Assembly: GCA_030042755.1 (NCBI GenBank) | Contig: JASHZC010000195.1 | Span: forward strand, 1-6,412 | Direction of reading: 5' to 3' | Source: Vulcanimicrobiota bacterium | GTDB lineage: Bacteria > Eremiobacterota > Eremiobacteria > Baltobacterales > Baltobacteraceae | Length of the DNA: 6,412 nucleotides | Shown: one piece after another, positions 1-5,494 of the stretch | Layout of the letters: every line of letters starts with the position of its first letter | Position numbering within the stretch: position 1 is the first letter of the stretch | Notes under the pieces: generated by a model | Seen by the model: the letters and a program-made list of their open reading frames with translations, nothing else | The model's database searches: none | What the model was told of the DNA's origin: nothing | Made by a program: the position numbers and the translations under genes

Positions 1-1
1 C

Positions 2-733
2 GTACGCGAGGCCTTCGGACTTGCAATCGATCGCCGCACGATCACGCGGAAGATCACACAGGGTGCCTACGATGCCGATACCGCGATGCGCGGCCTCTTC
101 ACCTGGGCATACGACCCGCACGGCGACACGGCGCGCTACGACCCTGCCGGAGCGGAAGAGCTGCTGACGGGCGATGGCTGGATCCCCGGGCCCGACGGCA
201 TTCGGGTGAAAAACGGTAAGCGGCTGCGGCTGGAAATTTCGTATCCGGTCGGAATCGACATCACGACGCACTTCGCCACCGTGATTGCCGCCGAAGAACG
301 CGCGATCGGCATCGAGGTAACGCAGAAACGCTACGATCGCACGCAGTACATTTCAAAAGACGGCCCTGTGATGCAAGGGCATTTCCAAGTCTCTCTTTAC
401 GATTACCAAGGCTCGTGGGATCCCGACGCGTCGTGGCTTTTCGCGTGCAATCAACGGGCCCCGAACGGCTTCAACATCGCGCGTTATTGCAATCCGGAGG
501 TGGATGCGCTGATGAGTCGCGCTGCAGCTTCGTTCGATCGTCCGACGCGCATCGCCGAATCGCACGAGGTGCAGCGACGCATCGTGGATGACGTTCCGTA
601 CTACTTCATTTGCCAGATCAGCGAAGTCGACGTCGTTCCATCGAACCTGCGCGGCTACGAGCCGCCGCTGCTCTCGCCGTTTAACTCGGTTGCGAAGTGG
701 CGACTGGAAAACCCCAAAGCTCCGGGGGACTGA
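2..733 (+). CDS. ABC transporter substrate-binding protein, family 5 (peptide/nickel type), 5'-truncated
   Basis: This is the C-terminal 243 residues of an extracytoplasmic solute-binding protein of the SBP_bac_5 family, which captures oligopeptides, nickel or other small ligands for an ABC importer. The reading frame is open from base 2, so the gene begins left of the window, and its signal peptide and first lobe are not visible. Family signs in order are the VREAFGLAIDR block (residues 1-11, the usual V-R-x-A-x-x-x-A-I-D-R signature), the WAYDP and YDPAGAEELL segment before a G-W (about 36-61), a central region ending in D-Y-x-G-S-W-D-P-D, and a C-terminal P-Y-Y-F segment that normally closes the domain. 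The protein ends at TGA 731-733, a normal family end. Its last 53 bases overlap the 3' end of the epimerase on the other strand. The ligand cannot be read from the sequence, but the adjoining dipeptide-epimerase-like gene makes a peptide or amino-acid derivative plausible (inference). Confidence 0.9.
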   Translation, partial: VREAFGLAIDRRTITRKITQGAYDADTAMRGLFTWAYDPHGDTARYDPAGAEELLTGDGWIPGPDGIRVKNGKRLRLEISYPVGIDITTHFATVIAAEERAIGIEVTQKRYDRTQYISKDGPVMQGHFQVSLYDYQGSWDPDASWLFACNQRAPNGFNIARYCNPEVDALMSRAAASFDRPTRIAESHEVQRRIVDDVPYYFICQISEVDVVPSNLRGYEPPLLSPFNSVAKWRLENPKAPGD

Positions 734-1685
734 AGACGTGACCCGCGTCGTCGTAGATGACGGACGGCGTGCGATCTTTCGCTAGCAAAACCGGACCGTC
801 GAGGTCGACCAGCTCGCAGATCTGACCGAGAACGAATGCGGGCGCCATCGAAAGCGACGTGCCGCCCATGCATCCGACCATCGTTTGCATGCCGAGGCGG
901 CGCGCTTCTCTTGCCATTGCGAGTCCGCGCGTGAGACCACCGCACTTGTCGAGCTTGATATTGATGACGTCGACACGCCCTGCGAGTTTTGGCAGATCGT
1001 CGAGATCGAGTGCGCTCTCGTCGGCAGCTACGGGAATCGGCGCGTCCAGACCAAGGAAATCGTCGTAATTCGCACGAGGAAACGGCTGCTCGAGCAGTTG
1101 TACTCGCGTCTCGACCAACACCGGCATTAGTGACGCAAGCGATTTGCGCGTGAACCCTTGATTCCCATCGACACCGATCCATGCATCGGGCCGCGCGGCA
1201 CGTACGGCACGCAATCGATCCGCATCTTCGGGCGTACCAGTCAGCTTTAGCTTCAAGTTCGTTGCTTTCGTGAAACCTCTCGCTGTCTCGGCCATGGCCT
1301 GCGGCTCGGCGGCGCCGACCGTGTAGGTCGTTGTCAGCGGACGCGGCTCGGGCACTCCGGCGATTTCCCACACGGGCCGGCCGTGCAGCTTGGCCTCGAG
1401 ATCCCAGAGGGCGGCGTCAACGGCGTTGCGCGCGCCTCCCGCCGGCAAGATTTCGATCAGCTCCTCGCGCGTAATCGGTGCAGCCAAACGGCCTGCGATC
1501 GCTTCGACCTGCGCCTGAGCTTTCTGAACCGTATCGTCGAGATAGTAGACGCCGAGCGACTCGCCACGCCCGGTCGCTCCATTCTGCTCTAGTTCTACGA
1601 CAAGCACGTCCGCATCGGTGAACGTGTAGCCCGTGATGGCAAACGGATGAAGAAACGGCCAGGCCTCGATACGCGTGCGTACCAT
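681..1685 (-). CDS. dgcA: Enolase-superfamily dipeptide epimerase / N-acetyl-glutamate racemase (DgcA-like)
   Basis: This 334-aa cytoplasmic enzyme has the muconate-lactonizing subgroup layout: an N-terminal capping domain (about 1-115) and a TIM barrel. Visible catalytic elements are the K-x-K pair on barrel strand 2 (Lys145, Lys147), metal ligands Asp173 (GVDGNQG), Glu199 (LLEQP) and Asp222 (AADES), and the strand-6 lysine in INIKLDKCGG (Lys244, with Lys247 close by). The D-L-D-G-P motif at 294-298 is the D-x-D that binds the substrate amino group in L-Ala-D/L-Glu epimerases. Such enzymes invert a carbon next to a carboxylate by 1,1-proton transfer. The GCMGGTSLSMAPA segment (271-283) lacks the Glu of classical YkfB-type enzymes (GCMxES). 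It is closer to what I recall of DgcA, which racemises N-acetyl-D-glutamate, so the symbol is tentative and the substrate uncertain. The ATG overlaps the regulator's stop (TAATG), with GGAAGG at 1691-1696 five bases upstream. The gene closes the operon. Confidence 0.85.
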   Translation of the reverse strand: MVRTRIEAWPFLHPFAITGYTFTDADVLVVELEQNGATGRGESLGVYYLDDTVQKAQAQVEAIAGRLAAPITREELIEILPAGGARNAVDAALWDLEAKLHGRPVWEIAGVPEPRPLTTTYTVGAAEPQAMAETARGFTKATNLKLKLTGTPEDADRLRAVRAARPDAWIGVDGNQGFTRKSLASLMPVLVETRVQLLEQPFPRANYDDFLGLDAPIPVAADESALDLDDLPKLAGRVDVINIKLDKCGGLTRGLAMAREARRLGMQTMVGCMGGTSLSMAPAFVLGQICELVDLDGPVLLAKDRTPSVIYDDAGHVFSPPELWGFPVATSQPS

Positions 1686-2281
1686 TACATCCTTCCGGTG
1701 GTGATAGAGATCGCGGACGCGGATTTTTTCGAATCGTTACGCAGCTTGTGTGCGAATCCGGCGGAGAAAGCGCAGCATTCACCGGCGCTCATTGGGTAAT
1801 CGACGTTGTTGACGACGAGAACGAGCTCGCCCTCCGTAACGTACACGACGTCGATACCCTCGTGCGCGAGCTCGTCGCGAAATGCCGCACCGGCCGCGAG
1901 CGACACATTGACCAAATCGAGATCCAGCGCAGGAATGTGGAGAACTTCGTAGCTTACGCCTTTGCCGCGGTTGCTGCGCTTACGCTCGTCACCGGTAACG
2001 AAGCTCGGTCGCGAGAGCTTGGCGCTAAAGCCGAGAAACGACCCCAGATCGTAGTGGAACACGTTCGCTAACCGCGCGAGACGGCCAAGGGATATGTCGG
2101 AATCGCCGCGCTCGACGGCTCGAATAAACGAGGCTGAGAGCTCTGCTCGCTCGGCCAGATCGCGAACCGTCATCCCGCGTTGCGTTCGCAAACGCTCGAG
2201 AATCTTCCCGACGTCGGGTACCGAGGGTCCTCCGTCCGCTGACGCTACGGCGTCGCGCTTCTTTTTTGCGGAAGTACTCAT
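1685..2281 (-). CDS. XRE-family transcriptional regulator with C-terminal cupin sensor domain
   Basis: This 198-aa protein has a basic N-terminal tail (AKKKRD), a helix-turn-helix at about residues 24-84, and a single-domain cupin at about 119-195. The helix-turn-helix has the XRE signature: L-R-T-Q-R-G-M-T-V-R-D-L-A, then S-x-S-F-I-R-A-V-E-R-G and L-G-R-L-A. Cupin motif 2 is nearly canonical (G167-x5-S-x-G-x2-H178-x3-N182, with Ser for the usual Pro). Motif 1 keeps His140 and Glu150 but lacks the full H-x-H, so metal binding is doubtful. XRE-cupin proteins usually sense a small metabolite in the cupin and control neighbouring metabolic genes. Here the likely target is the coupled epimerase, with which it shares a TAATG junction. 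I chose ATG 2281. A GTG at 2317 in the same frame adds 12 residues and sits 3 nt after the acetyltransferase stop, but it has no properly spaced ribosome-binding site. The role is inferred from architecture and position. Confidence 0.85.
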   Translation of the reverse strand: MSTSAKKKRDAVASADGGPSVPDVGKILERLRTQRGMTVRDLAERAELSASFIRAVERGDSDISLGRLARLANVFHYDLGSFLGFSAKLSRPSFVTGDERKRSNRGKGVSYEVLHIPALDLDLVNVSLAAGAAFRDELAHEGIDVVYVTEGELVLVVNNVDYPMSAGECCAFSAGFAHKLRNDSKKSASAISITTGRM

Positions 2282-2320
2282 CGCCCTGCGTGAGTTCCAT
2301 GCGGTGCGCAGCTGCACCCT

Positions 2321-2869
2321 TTATTTTGTCGTTACGCTCAAAATATCGCCGAGACGACTTCGAGAAAGAAAGAGCACCGGCTGCTCATTGTAGACGCGCT
2401 CGTCGAAGACTTCGTAGCCGTTGCTCTTTACGATATATAATGAAACCTTATTGTTCGGGTTCACGATGCATACCGTGCTCGGCGACACAACGTTCTGGTC
2501 GGCCCAAGCGAGGGCCGCGCGCACGGATTCTCCGGCATATCCTTTACCGTGAAAGCGCGATGCGAGCGCAAACCCGAGTTCGGGCTTCCCCTGCATCGAA
2601 GGTGCAACGTCGCGCTTGAAATCCGCGAAGCCGATCTCTCCAACGAAATCGCCGGAACCCTTCTCCTCGATCGCCCAATATCCGAAACCCATCACCGCCC
2701 AGTGGCCGATATACGAGAGCATTCTCGTCCACGTCTGTTGTTCGGTCGAGGCCCTGCCGGTAATGAACTTCGTCACCATTGGGTCGGACCACATCGCTAC
2801 GCTTTGTGGCAAATCATCGTAGCGGTGGCCGCGCAGACGAAGATGTCGCGTTTCGATACCGGGAATCAT
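2321..2869 (-). CDS. GNAT-family N-acetyltransferase (RimJ/RimL-like)
   Basis: This is a 182-aa single-domain GCN5-related acetyltransferase that would use acetyl-CoA to acetylate an amine. It opens with the T-x-R-L-x-L-R block typical of the RimJ/RimL group (residues 7-13). Next comes the strand G-Y-W-A-I-E with V-G-E-I-G-F (63-81). Motif A follows (E-L-G-F-A-L, then R-F-H-G-K-G-Y-A-G-E, residues 97-114), the acetyl-CoA pyrophosphate loop. Last are the N-P-N-N-K-V-S segment (137-143) and a G-Y-E-V-F strand of motif B. The length matches the family. Its ATG overlaps the upstream stop (TAATG at 2867-2871) and no Shine-Dalgarno sequence is visible, so translation probably depends on termination of the upstream gene. 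A TTG at 2908 would lengthen it by 13 residues that fit the family poorly. The substrate (ribosomal protein N-terminus, amino acid or antibiotic) cannot be told from sequence. Its place between an SDR and a racemase hints at a small-molecule role, but weakly. Confidence 0.85.
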   Translation of the reverse strand: MIPGIETRHLRLRGHRYDDLPQSVAMWSDPMVTKFITGRASTEQQTWTRMLSYIGHWAVMGFGYWAIEEKGSGDFVGEIGFADFKRDVAPSMQGKPELGFALASRFHGKGYAGESVRAALAWADQNVVSPSTVCIVNPNNKVSLYIVKSNGYEVFDERVYNEQPVLFLSRSRLGDILSVTTK

Positions 2870-3390
2870 TAGAGCAAATCTTTGCGGCGGCGCTCGAGCT
2901 CTTCGCAAAACTCCTTGCGTGCCACGACCGCGTGAGCGGCGGCCTCTTCGAGAGCCGCATTCCTGGTCGGAATTTCCTTCCGGAGGCTTTCGACGTTACT
3001 CGCGATCGCGTCGGCCATCTGCTGATGGGTCTGCTTCGTTGCACCAGGCCGCACTTGGGCATGAAACTTCAGCACGAGTTCGTCGTTACCGAGCGTCGCT
3101 TCGTACGCGTGCAGAATCGCCTTCGGGTTAGCGGGCTGGTAATGAAACGCAGCCGGATTCTTGAGCGCGTGCCAATACGTTGCGAACTCGCCTTGATCGT
3201 CGAGATCGGCAGCGTGCGCACGCGCTTCAAACTCGGGTAACGGCACGAGGTGGCGTTCAACGAGGCCTCGCGCTAAATCCGGGTCACCAACGCTCGCGCA
3301 CGGAATTGCTTCGGCTTCTTCCTGAATAGCGCGGCGCGCGGCGCTAAATACCTCGTGTAATGGATGTGAGAAAAGCGGCTCGTCATGCAT
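2869..3390 (-). CDS. Hypothetical protein, 173 aa, helix-rich
   Basis: I do not recognise this protein. It is 173 residues, soluble-looking, with no signal peptide, no membrane segment and no cysteine-pair metal motif (its two Cys, 31 and 162, are far apart). The central part has an aromatic patch (F69, Y72, W73, H74, F82, H83, Y84) followed by P-A-N-P-K-A-I-L-H-A-Y-E (86-97). The C-terminal third (about 117-173) is rich in Ala, Glu, Arg and Lys, reads as long amphipathic helices and ends in a charged tract (ERRRKDLL) that could form a coiled coil. It is probably a real gene: it fills the space between two convincing genes, starts with ATG 12 nt after the SDR stop, and ends in a TAATG overlap with the acetyltransferase. 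No Shine-Dalgarno sequence is evident, so it likely depends on ribosomes leaving the SDR gene. Function unknown. Confidence 0.65.
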   Translation of the reverse strand: MHDEPLFSHPLHEVFSAARRAIQEEAEAIPCASVGDPDLARGLVERHLVPLPEFEARAHAADLDDQGEFATYWHALKNPAAFHYQPANPKAILHAYEATLGNDELVLKFHAQVRPGATKQTHQQMADAIASNVESLRKEIPTRNAALEEAAAHAVVARKEFCEELERRRKDLL

Positions 3391-3402
3391 ACGGCATGGG
3401 GT

Positions 3403-4305
3403 TCACCGCGCAATTTCCGCGACCTCGCGAACTCGATCCAGATCGGAAATAAGGCCCGGGCCCAGCGGGTTCCATCCGAGTCGCTCGCGCGTCAGCGCAC
3501 TCGACGCCGGAAGATCCGCTGCGGCAAGCGATGCCATCCAACCGAAGTATTCGGCTGCCTCTTCAGGCGCGATCGACTTCACGGGAACGTCGATGCGTCT
3601 GCCGATTGCTTCAGCGATGGCGCGCGCTCGTACGCCCTCTTCCGCCACGCCGTGATAACGCGTTCCCGGTTCTGCATTCTTTTCTAACGCAAGGCGATAC
3701 AGGTTCGCTGCATTCAGGACGTGCACGGCCGCCCAACGATTTGCTCCATCACCCACGTAAGCAGCGAAGCCTTTCTCTTTTGCAAGCGCGATGAGGAACG
3801 TGACCAGCCCTTGCCTGTGCGGATTGTGAACCTGCGAAAGTCGAACGACCGAAACGCGCGCGCCTCTCTCGGCAGCGACATCGGCTGCTTCTTCCGATGC
3901 GTTGCGCGGAAACTGCACGCTCGAGCCATGCTGATCGAGTTCGGTGGCGATTCGGCCGGAGGCTACCGCACCGATTCCCGACGTGACGACTAGCGGACGG
4001 TCCGAGCCGGCGAGCTCGTCGCCCATTGCTTCAATAGCCCGACGGTCGATCTCGGCGTTCTCCCGGAAGGTAGAAAAATCGTGGATGAACGCAAGATGGA
4101 TCACGCCATCGGCCTTGGCAGCCCCGCTGCGGAGGCTTTTTACGTCTTCGACCGATCCACGGTGCACGTCGGCGCCGGCGGCCGCGAGCGTGCTGGCCGA
4201 CGAGTCGGATCGTGCGAGCCCGATCACTTGATGCCCCGCGCCGATCAATTCCGCCGTGAGCGGCGCGCCGATGAATCCGGATGCTCCGGTAACAAAAACA
4301 CGCAT
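3403..4305 (-). CDS. Atypical SDR-family NAD(P)-dependent oxidoreductase / epimerase-like
   Basis: This 300-aa cytoplasmic protein has an N-terminal Rossmann fold. The nucleotide-binding loop is T-G-A-S-G-F-I-G (residues 6-13), followed by G-L-A-R-S (29-33), whose Arg would favour NADPH. Family blocks that follow are G-V-I-H-L-A-F-I-H (67-75), L-V-V-T-S-G (105-110, carrying the putative catalytic Ser109), Y-V-G-D-G-A-N-R-W-A-A-V-H-V (183-196), R-Y-H-G-V-A-E-E-G-V (216-225), and a C-terminal P-A-S-S-A-L-T-R-E-R-L-G-W-N-P (266-280). These match a common bacterial group often labelled NAD-dependent epimerase/dehydratase or 3-beta-hydroxysteroid-dehydrogenase-like. The usual Y-x-x-x-K pair is not visible where expected (about 131-140), so it is an atypical SDR of unknown substrate. 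GGAGG at 4314-4318 lies eight bases before the ATG, the clearest ribosome site of this run. It is the first gene of the five-gene operon, directly behind the promoter with two dyad repeats. Confidence 0.88.
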   Translation of the reverse strand: MRVFVTGASGFIGAPLTAELIGAGHQVIGLARSDSSASTLAAAGADVHRGSVEDVKSLRSGAAKADGVIHLAFIHDFSTFRENAEIDRRAIEAMGDELAGSDRPLVVTSGIGAVASGRIATELDQHGSSVQFPRNASEEAADVAAERGARVSVVRLSQVHNPHRQGLVTFLIALAKEKGFAAYVGDGANRWAAVHVLNAANLYRLALEKNAEPGTRYHGVAEEGVRARAIAEAIGRRIDVPVKSIAPEEAAEYFGWMASLAAADLPASSALTRERLGWNPLGPGLISDLDRVREVAEIAR

Positions 4306-4324
4306 GGTGGGTGCCTCCAGTGGT

Positions 4325-4345
4325 TGATGTCAGTGTCTGCCATCA
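4325..4345 (-). promoter_or_regulatory. Candidate operator, proximal copy of a 21-bp dyad
   Basis: Imperfect inverted repeat of form TGATGNCA-N5-TGNCATCA, centred on 4335. It matches the distal copy at 17 of 21 positions. It begins at the last base of the -10 box and covers the predicted transcription start, so a bound protein would block initiation. The regulator is unknown. Confidence 0.55.
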
Positions 4346-4373
4346 GTATATACCTGATGTCAATAACTGTCAT
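4345..4373 (-). promoter_or_regulatory. Sigma-70-type promoter for the SDR-led operon
   Basis: On the minus strand a -35 box ATGACA (4368-4373, five of six to TTGACA) is followed after 17 bp by a -10 box TATACT (4345-4350, five of six to TATAAT). The predicted start lies near 4338, giving a leader of about 33 nt with the GGAGG site at 4314-4318. The AT-rich stretch stands out from its GC-rich surroundings. It is the only clear promoter ahead of the five genes ending at 681. Confidence 0.65.
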
Positions 4374-4375
4374 CA
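4355..4375 (-). promoter_or_regulatory. Candidate operator, distal copy of a 21-bp dyad
   Basis: Second copy of TGATGNCA-N5-TGNCATCA, centred on 4365. It covers the whole -35 box. The centres of the two copies are 30 bp apart, about three helical turns, so two dimers would bind the same face of the DNA on either side of the -10 box. This is typical of a repressor operator pair, although activation from the distal site cannot be excluded. Confidence 0.55.
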
Positions 4376-4385
4376 CCCCAACGGA

Positions 4386-4398
4386 GGCGGGTCCCGCC
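4386..4398 (-). other. GC-rich 13-bp palindrome after the head-domain gene
   Basis: A perfect GGCGGG/CCCGCC palindrome with one central base lies 7 nt after the stop of the 92-aa gene. As RNA it could form a 5-bp stem with a 3-nt loop. There is no U-tract, so it is a poor intrinsic terminator. At most it may slow read-through into the next promoter region, or be incidental. Confidence 0.25.
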
Positions 4399-4404
4399 CG
4401 GGCG

Positions 4405-4683
4405 CTATTTCTTCTCGACCGTGAATCCGAGCGCTTCGAGCACCTTGACCGCGCCGCTCTTTCCGCCTTCGAAATCGCCGGAGTGGAGTTTGTGCCCCGT
4501 CGCGTACTCGTACGCGGTCCCCAAAATCGCCTTCGGTGGGTACGGGCGCTTCTCCCAAACGAGATCGTAGGTGGTGGTCGGCGCAAAGCCATGCTTGGCA
4601 AAGAACTCTGCTGCTCCGAGTCTGTCATATTCGCGGATCGCGCGAACGACGTGATCGTGTGAAACTTTCTCCCACGTAACCAT
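4405..4683 (-). CDS. Stand-alone ScoMcrA-like N-terminal head-domain protein (92 aa)
   Basis: This small soluble protein resembles, from memory, the N-terminal head domain of ScoMcrA-type HNH restriction endonucleases. The pattern is W-x-x-V-x-x-x-H-V-x-x-A-I-x-E-Y-D-R-L-G (residues 4-23), a F-x-x-x-H-G-F segment (27-33), then Y-D-L-V-W-E (39-44), Y-P-P-K-A-I-L-G-T-A-Y (48-58), G-x-x-L-x-x-x-D-F-x-G-G (63-74) and V-L-E-A-L-G-F-T-V (81-89). In the full enzyme this precedes sulfur-recognition, SRA-like and HNH parts. None of them is encoded here, and the stop codon leaves only the domain itself. Its ATG overlaps the stop of the HAD gene (TAATG at 4681-4685), with AGGAG about 11 bases upstream, so the two are co-expressed. 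The domain's function is not settled, so no biochemical role is claimed. It might bind DNA or a nucleotide-like ligand, or be an independent small protein family. The Lys in Y-x-x-K-A-I and the D-F-x-G-G motif are the residues most worth noting. Confidence 0.65.
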   Translation of the reverse strand: MVTWEKVSHDHVVRAIREYDRLGAAEFFAKHGFAPTTTYDLVWEKRPYPPKAILGTAYEYATGHKLHSGDFEGGKSGAVKVLEALGFTVEKK

Positions 4684-5375
4684 TACGCCGGCAACTCCTG
4701 CGGTGCGTAACGTTCGACGAGCTGCTCGGCGACATCGCCGAGGTCGTTACCGACGAACGACGGTTGCGGCCCTACACCGAGCACGTCGTTCTCCGGGCGT
4801 TTGATCAGCGCGCCCTGCCAACCCGCGCCAACTGCGCCGATGATATCCCACGTGTGGCACGCGACGAGCAGCAGGTCGGACGGTTTTGCGCCGAGCTCGG
4901 CCTCGACGTACGCGTACGCTTGCGGCGAAGGCTTGTGATGTCCGACTGCGTCCACACTGAAACGCCGCTCGAAATACTGAACGATCTTTCCGCCTTCGAG
5001 CTGCCGCGTCTGAATTTCCAGCAAATTGTCGGTCAGCGTGAACAAGCGAAAGCCCGCCCTCTTCAGCCGTTCCAATGCCGGAGGAACGTCCGGATGCGGC
5101 GGCATCGACGCAAAGGCATCGGTCAAATCGCGCTTGTCCCGATCGGTGACCGCAATACCGCGCTCGGATGCCATCATCTGCATCGCCGCCGCCCCGATAT
5201 CGGTAAACGGCACGTAGACTTGCGCGAGCGTCAGCGCCTCCGAATACATGATGAGATTGTCGAACCACAGCCGCAGCGCTCGTTTCTCGTTGAAGACGCG
5301 CTCGAAGATCGGACTCACGGATTCGAGGTCGAGGAGCGTTTCGTTCACATCGAAGACGATCAACGGCTTATTCAT
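4683..5375 (-). CDS. Haloacid dehalogenase type II-like hydrolase (HAD superfamily)
   Basis: This 230-aa soluble HAD hydrolase belongs to the group with the FDVNETLLDL motif I (residues 8-17). Asp9 is the expected nucleophile. Further motifs are L-T-L-T-D-N (112-117, motif II), H-H-K-P-S-P-Q-A-Y (146-154, with Lys148 and Tyr154 corresponding to the catalytic Lys/Tyr pair of L-2-haloacid dehalogenase), and V-A-C-H-T-W-D-I-I-G-A (171-181, motif IV, Asp177). Classical enzymes remove halide from L-2-haloalkanoic acids. Here the halide-binding Arg41 of L-DEX aligns with Phe38, and Asn of the S-N-G motif is replaced by Asp116, so true dehalogenase activity is uncertain. The start is ATG 5375, with GGGAGG eight bases upstream. 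An ATG at 5381 would leave only two bases, and longer starts add a non-family tail. It heads a two-gene unit with the head-domain protein through a TAATG overlap, from a promoter at about 5414-5443. Confidence 0.85.
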   Translation of the reverse strand: MNKPLIVFDVNETLLDLESVSPIFERVFNEKRALRLWFDNLIMYSEALTLAQVYVPFTDIGAAAMQMMASERGIAVTDRDKRDLTDAFASMPPHPDVPPALERLKRAGFRLFTLTDNLLEIQTRQLEGGKIVQYFERRFSVDAVGHHKPSPQAYAYVEAELGAKPSDLLLVACHTWDIIGAVGAGWQGALIKRPENDVLGVGPQPSFVGNDLGDVAEQLVERYAPQELPA

Positions 5376-5383
5376 ACGCATGG

Positions 5384-5389
5384 CCTCCC
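5384..5389 (-). promoter_or_regulatory. Ribosome-binding site that sets the HAD start
   Basis: GGGAGG on the minus strand lies 8 nt before ATG 5375 and only 2 nt before ATG 5381. It therefore supports the shorter protein beginning M-N-K-P-L-I-V-F-D. Confidence 0.7.
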
Positions 5390-5413
5390 ATAACCGGCTC
5401 AGAAGGTGTAAAG

Positions 5414-5443
5414 AGGTTACTACCCAAGCTCTCGGCGTGTCAA
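5414..5443 (-). promoter_or_regulatory. Possible promoter for the HAD/head-domain pair
   Basis: A perfect -35 hexamer TTGACA (5438-5443, minus strand) is followed after 18 bp by TAACCT (5414-5419). That hexamer keeps the first, second and last bases of the -10 consensus but is otherwise weak. The predicted start near 5407 gives a leader of about 31 nt. It lies in the 119-bp gap after the sensor gene, and I see nothing else convincing in that gap. Confidence 0.45.
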
Positions 5444-5494
5444 TGCGGAGCATGGGCAAAAGATCTCGGGCCTAGGGCGCTCGACCGGCGGCGT

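Noticed and set aside
708..727. Minus-strand hairpin (CCCC...GGGG, with G-U pairs) followed by TTTT, resembling an intrinsic terminator
   Set aside because: It lies inside the epimerase coding region, encoding P-P-E-L-W-G-F, about 10 codons before the stop, so it would be covered by ribosomes. The stem is short and the T-run is only four.
655..1371. Open frame of 238 codons antiparallel-shifted within the epimerase
   Set aside because: It is very rich in Arg and Ser with no domain pattern, and is the out-of-frame shadow of the well-supported epimerase.
2303..2318. Quasi-palindrome GGTGC-N6-GCACC at the acetyltransferase/regulator junction, a possible autoregulatory operator or RNA hairpin
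   Set aside because: Five-base arms in GC-rich DNA are expected by chance, no convincing -35/-10 pair accompanies it, and the regulator is better explained as part of the operon.
4081..4662. Plus-strand open frame of 193 codons across the operator region
   Set aside because: It runs antisense through the SDR start, promoter and head-domain gene, has no family motif, and its composition is that of a shadow frame.
4747..5393. Long frames on both strands overlapping the HAD gene
   Set aside because: They are Arg-rich shadows without motifs. The HAD frame explains the region fully.
5471..5481. CCTAGG-centred inverted repeat after the sensor stop as a terminator
   Set aside because: Only six bases are truly palindromic and no U-tract follows at a proper distance.
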